Program-made: the position numbers and the translations under genes | In this document: piece by piece, positions 31,904 through 34,788 of the stretch | How the letters are laid out: every line of letters begins with the position of its first letter | Numbering within the stretch: the first letter of the stretch is position 1 | Assembly (NCBI GenBank): GCA_945929875.1 | Contig: CAMEOO010000010.1 | Location: 1-34,788 of the forward strand | DNA: 34,788 nucleotides | Origin: an uncultured Caryophanales bacterium | Lineage (GTDB): Bacteria > Bacillota_I > Bacilli_A > RFN20 > CAG-449 | Direction of reading: 5' to 3' | The notes under the pieces: model-generated | Told to the model about the DNA's origin: nothing | What the model saw: only the letters and a program-made list of their open reading frames with translations | Databases searched by the model: none

Positions 31904-34300
31904 ATGAGAACAAGAAAAAATTTAATTAAGGCAAGTGCGATAGTTGGATATGTATCAAGTTTCATGTACATTCTTTTAACAGCATGCTATTTCGCTTTAT
32001 CAAACTCTATATACTGGCTATTCTTAGTATTAGCAGCTATCACTTTATATAACTCACTATATTCTTCTTGCATTAGAAGAAATCTAGATGATGAAAAACT
32101 AGAAGGAAAATTAAAAACAAAATTTTTAGTTAACACGATTATTTCTATCGTTTCACCTATTTCTTTAATCTTAAATTTAACTGCTTACTTATGGAAAAAG
32201 GAAGATAGATTTATCGAAGTAGCTAATCCAGAATTTAAAATTGAAGTAAAAGAGAAAAAAGAAAAGAAATTCTTTAAAAAAGCAAACTTCGTATTAACTG
32301 TAGCAGGGTTAGTAGCAATTATTGCTGGATCATTTAGTGCAAATATTGCCGAAACTAGCTCTTATTCAGTAAAAGTAAGAGATTTCACTTTAACTAAAGA
32401 AATGACTGAACAATATAACGCGGGGGAAGCTAATAAATTAAATGGCAAGAACTACGTCATTGAAAATGATTGCTTAACTTATGGAGTTACTGAATTTAAA
32501 CCAAAGAATGCAACTCAATCAAATCCTCTTCCAGTTATCTTTGTAATGCCTGGCTTTACAAGAACTAAAGCAACTATGGCTCAATATGCAATTGAATTAT
32601 CAAGAAGAGGCGCGGTAGTATTTGTTATTGACCCAGGATGTCAAGGATCTACTACTTATGCTGGTTACACAGAAACTGAAACTGGAGAAAAAGAACAAGT
32701 TTCCGCAACAGTTGGAGCTAATGGACTTGATTATCTAGTTCAATACGTCTTCAATAATACCGACGAATTTACTTATATCGACCGCGAAAACTTTGGCGCT
32801 GTCGGCCACTCTGCGGGTGGAGGAAACGTCGGTCAACTTGCTCAAGATTTCGCTGGCAATTCTTATGAAGAATCTATCATTAAAGCTGTATATCTATCTG
32901 GATATATTAAGAACTCTTTAGCTAATCGCTTTAAGAGTTTAAGATGTAACGCTGCTATGAGCTATGCTTACTATGATGAAGGTGCATTCCGTTATCAAAG
33001 CGATGTTAGTTCATTTGAATTAGTCGCAAAACGTTTCGTCAATGAAATCAATGGAAAAGATCTTGGTATTGGTGAAGCGATCATCGATTACGAATATGGC
33101 AGTATGAGTGATGGAACTTACAGAGTAGTTCACCGCGAACAAACCAATCACTGCTTTGAAATGTATGACACTTTATCAATTTCAAATACGATCAATTTCT
33201 TTAGAAGAACTTTAAATTTAAACACTAATTTAAGCGATTCAAACCACACATGGATGTTTAAAGAAGGATCAAATGGCATCGCTTTAGTTGGCGCATTCGT
33301 ATTCATCATCTCACTAATGAGCTTACTTATCGATACAGTTCCTCTATTCAAGAGCTTCAAAGTAGCTAGAGAAGTTTCAGCAAATTATGAATTTGAACAA
33401 AAAGTTAAATATGGAACACTTCCAACAAACGATCCTTCAAAACTAGCAAAGAAGAGATTCATCGACAAGGTAGTCTTCTGGAGCGTAACTGCTTTATCAG
33501 CGATAATCGCTTGTTTAGATTACATTCCTCTTGCTAGATTATCGATGGAATTATTTCCAGATGCTGCAGGCAATACCTACACCTTCTTCTTCCCAGCAAG
33601 AATGATGAATGCAGTTATGTTATGGGCGGTAGTAAATGGAACAATCGGCTTTATCCTAGTCTTTGGAGTTAAAGCTATTGAAAACTTAGTCTATAAATTA
33701 ACAAATCACCCAGAATACATTTCTTGGTATAGATTTAAACAAATGAAGATCAACTGGAAAGACTTATTATTAACATTAGGCTTAGTAATTGGTTTATTCT
33801 TAGTATTCTATGGCTTAGATCATTTGATGTATGCAATCTTCCATCAAGATTTCAGATTTATGTTAATTAGCGCTGCACCACTTCAACCTAGATATATCGT
33901 CACCTGGTTAATTTATTTAATTCCTTTCTTTATTTTCTATTTATCAAATTCAGTCAGAGTCAATTTATCTGTTGCAACTGAAGGATGGAGCGAAACTAAA
34001 ACATATATCGCTTCAGCGATATTTAATTCGATAGGACTAGCATTTATCATCGTCATCAATTACGTTTGCTACTTTAAAACTGGCACGGTATTCTATGGAT
34101 ACTATTCACCAAAAGACACTAGTGAAATGTGGTTATACATCAATATGGTATTTGGTATTATCCCAATGATGTTTGTTCTACCTATCATCAATCGCTTCGC
34201 TTATAAGAAGAGTGGAAATGTATACTTAGGAGCTCTTCTAACTGTTATGATCTTTATCATGATGAGTTTATCTGCTTCAGTATCTTATATTCCAATGTAA
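31904..34300 (+). CDS. Polytopic membrane protein with embedded alpha/beta hydrolase domain
   Basis: The 798-residue protein has three parts. An N-terminal membrane region (segments about 11-30, 36-52, 80-98 and 128-147) leads into a soluble alpha/beta-hydrolase domain (about 150-440). That domain has VIFVMPGFTRTKATMAQYA and the nucleophile elbow GHSAGGG (S303), with a late HCFEMYD that could hold the catalytic His. The C-terminal half has about eight further membrane segments (from about 450). With four N-terminal segments the hydrolase domain should face one side of the membrane, likely outside, but this was not computed. No known family covers the whole architecture. SD AGGAGG supports the start, 9 bp after the previous stop. 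It ends the operon. Confidence 0.75.
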   Translation: MRTRKNLIKASAIVGYVSSFMYILLTACYFALSNSIYWLFLVLAAITLYNSLYSSCIRRNLDDEKLEGKLKTKFLVNTIISIVSPISLILNLTAYLWKKEDRFIEVANPEFKIEVKEKKEKKFFKKANFVLTVAGLVAIIAGSFSANIAETSSYSVKVRDFTLTKEMTEQYNAGEANKLNGKNYVIENDCLTYGVTEFKPKNATQSNPLPVIFVMPGFTRTKATMAQYAIELSRRGAVVFVIDPGCQGSTTYAGYTETETGEKEQVSATVGANGLDYLVQYVFNNTDEFTYIDRENFGAVGHSAGGGNVGQLAQDFAGNSYEESIIKAVYLSGYIKNSLANRFKSLRCNAAMSYAYYDEGAFRYQSDVSSFELVAKRFVNEINGKDLGIGEAIIDYEYGSMSDGTYRVVHREQTNHCFEMYDTLSISNTINFFRRTLNLNTNLSDSNHTWMFKEGSNGIALVGAFVFIISLMSLLIDTVPLFKSFKVAREVSANYEFEQKVKYGTLPTNDPSKLAKKRFIDKVVFWSVTALSAIIACLDYIPLARLSMELFPDAAGNTYTFFFPARMMNAVMLWAVVNGTIGFILVFGVKAIENLVYKLTNHPEYISWYRFKQMKINWKDLLLTLGLVIGLFLVFYGLDHLMYAIFHQDFRFMLISAAPLQPRYIVTWLIYLIPFFIFYLSNSVRVNLSVATEGWSETKTYIASAIFNSIGLAFIIVINYVCYFKTGTVFYGYYSPKDTSEMWLYINMVFGIIPMMFVLPIINRFAYKKSGNVYLGALLTVMIFIMMSLSASVSYIPM

Positions 34301-34324
34301 AAGAAGATATAGATAAATATAATT

Positions 34325-34358
34325 AAAAAGCAACTTAGAGCAATCTAGTTGCTTTTTT
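34325..34358 (+). terminator. Terminator of the malic enzyme / envelope operon
   Basis: AAAAAGCAAC with an internal TAGA pairs with TCTA and GTTGCTTTTT (one bulged T), followed by a T run, 25 bp after the last stop. Confidence 0.85.
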
Positions 34359-34413
34359 AGAATGTTCATTAAATTTTTTTGGAAACTGAATTTAACTTTT
34401 CACTTCAGGATTT

Positions 34414-34561
34414 TATAATATTAAAATTTAAAACTCTAAAATTTTATTCGAAAGATTTATAGTGTTATTGTCGAAAAACGGGAAAGTATGCAAATAGATG
34501 AAGCTGATGATATGGAATAATTTAATACTATTATAAATTTGCCACTTTTTGTGGCATTTTT
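34414..34561 (+). ncRNA. Candidate short untranslated transcript in a 328-bp gap
   Basis: The gap 34301-34628 holds no convincing gene. A TATAAT at 34414-34419 with TTAACT 16 bp upstream predicts an RNA from about 34426 that would end at the terminator at 34540-34561, about 135 nt. A 10-codon frame at 34488-34520 (after a GGGA) lies inside it. No known riboswitch or sRNA was recognised. Confidence 0.25.
34540..34561 (+). terminator. Terminator within the last intergenic gap
   Basis: TGCCAC (34540-34545) and GTGGCA (34551-34556) around five Ts are followed by TTTTT. It lies upstream of the next gene's promoter, so it must end a separate transcript. Confidence 0.75.
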
Positions 34562-34581
34562 GTATTTTTAAGCCCAATGTA

Positions 34582-34590
34582 TGGTATAAT
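34582..34590 (+). promoter_or_regulatory. Extended -10 of the collagen-like lipoprotein gene
   Basis: TGGTATAAT (34582-34590) is a consensus extended -10 without a clear -35. The leader is about 32 nt and contains SD GGAGG. Confidence 0.6.
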
Positions 34591-34628
34591 CAATTAACAA
34601 GATTACTCATTATTGGAGGTAAATAATA

Positions 34629-34788
34629 TGAAAGGTAAGTTTTTAAATATATTTATATTTATATTTTTAGTGTTTTCATTAGTAGGATGTGCTGGTAAAC
34701 AAGGTCCAGTAGGTCCTCAAGGAGAACAAGGTATTCAAGGTGAAAAAGGAGATACTGGCGAACCTGGAAATGATGGTGTAGGTGTTGA
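34629..34788 (+). CDS. Collagen-like lipoprotein, 5' part only
   Basis: The gene is cut by the window edge after 53 codons. It begins with a short signal peptide ending in lipobox SLVGC (Cys21) and moves straight into Gly-X-Y triplets (GPV, GPQ, GEQ, GIQ, GEK, GDT, GEP, GND), the collagen triple-helix repeat. Such bacterial collagen-like proteins form surface stalks or adhesins. SD TTGGAGG lies 10 nt before the ATG. It is separate from the envelope operon because of two terminators and its own promoter. Confidence 0.85.

Noticed and set aside
34440-34561. Cyclic-di-GMP (GEMM-like) riboswitch suggested by CGAAAG and GCAAA pieces
   Set aside because: The conserved spacing is wrong, and the terminator lies before the next gene's own promoter, so it would not control that gene.

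Overview
The window is AT-rich chromosomal DNA with tightly packed genes, strong Shine-Dalgarno (SD) sites, Gram-positive style lipoproteins, an ECF vitamin transporter component, PepV, YtpR and type III pantothenate kinase. This suggests an uncultured low-GC Firmicute of the Bacilli / Erysipelotrichales / Mollicutes-relative kind. No intact gene is interrupted by in-frame TGA and Trp is always TGG, so UGA does not code for Trp here, yet TGA is almost absent as a stop (1 of 33). No rRNA, tRNA, IS element, prophage or CRISPR was seen.

Layout. 1-4.1 kb: the tail of an upstream gene, a QueD/PTPS-like protein with a zinc ribbon, a DUF1275 membrane protein, a small membrane protein, SurE and an RDD membrane protein. 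4.1-7.1 kb: three class II aldolase paralogues, one divergent and two in tandem; the middle one has lost the loop glutamate. 7.2-12.2 kb: a three-gene ABC importer (lipoprotein, fused double permease, ATPase) from a strong promoter that carries a cre-like/LacI-family operator in its spacer. 12.2-16.8 kb: an SDR, an EamA transporter, a DUF1622 protein, a VTC-domain plus DUF4956 pair and a SHOCT-like membrane protein. 16.8-27.1 kb: mostly housekeeping genes (ligA, proS, coaX, an ECF S component, pepV, trmB, ytpR) with two unknown proteins, then a LysR regulator. 27.3-34.3 kb: malic enzyme directly followed by four envelope genes: an SGNH/DUF4886 lipoprotein, two lipoproteins sharing three copies of a domain I do not recognise, and a large membrane protein with an embedded alpha/beta hydrolase. 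The right edge cuts a collagen-like lipoprotein.

How the genes may work together. The aldolases and the cre-controlled importer make a plausible carbohydrate or sugar-phosphate block. The LysR gene carries a perfect inverted repeat at its promoter, and a partial copy lies about 68 bp upstream of the predicted malic enzyme start, so it may control that operon. The four envelope genes behind malic enzyme are the best candidate for an undescribed system: two hydrolase folds and a repeated surface domain that are probably co-expressed.

Two architectural themes recur: promoters that almost touch the start codon (leaderless or very short leaders), and intrinsic terminators placed inside the coding sequence of the convergent neighbour, most clearly ligA and the gene facing it.
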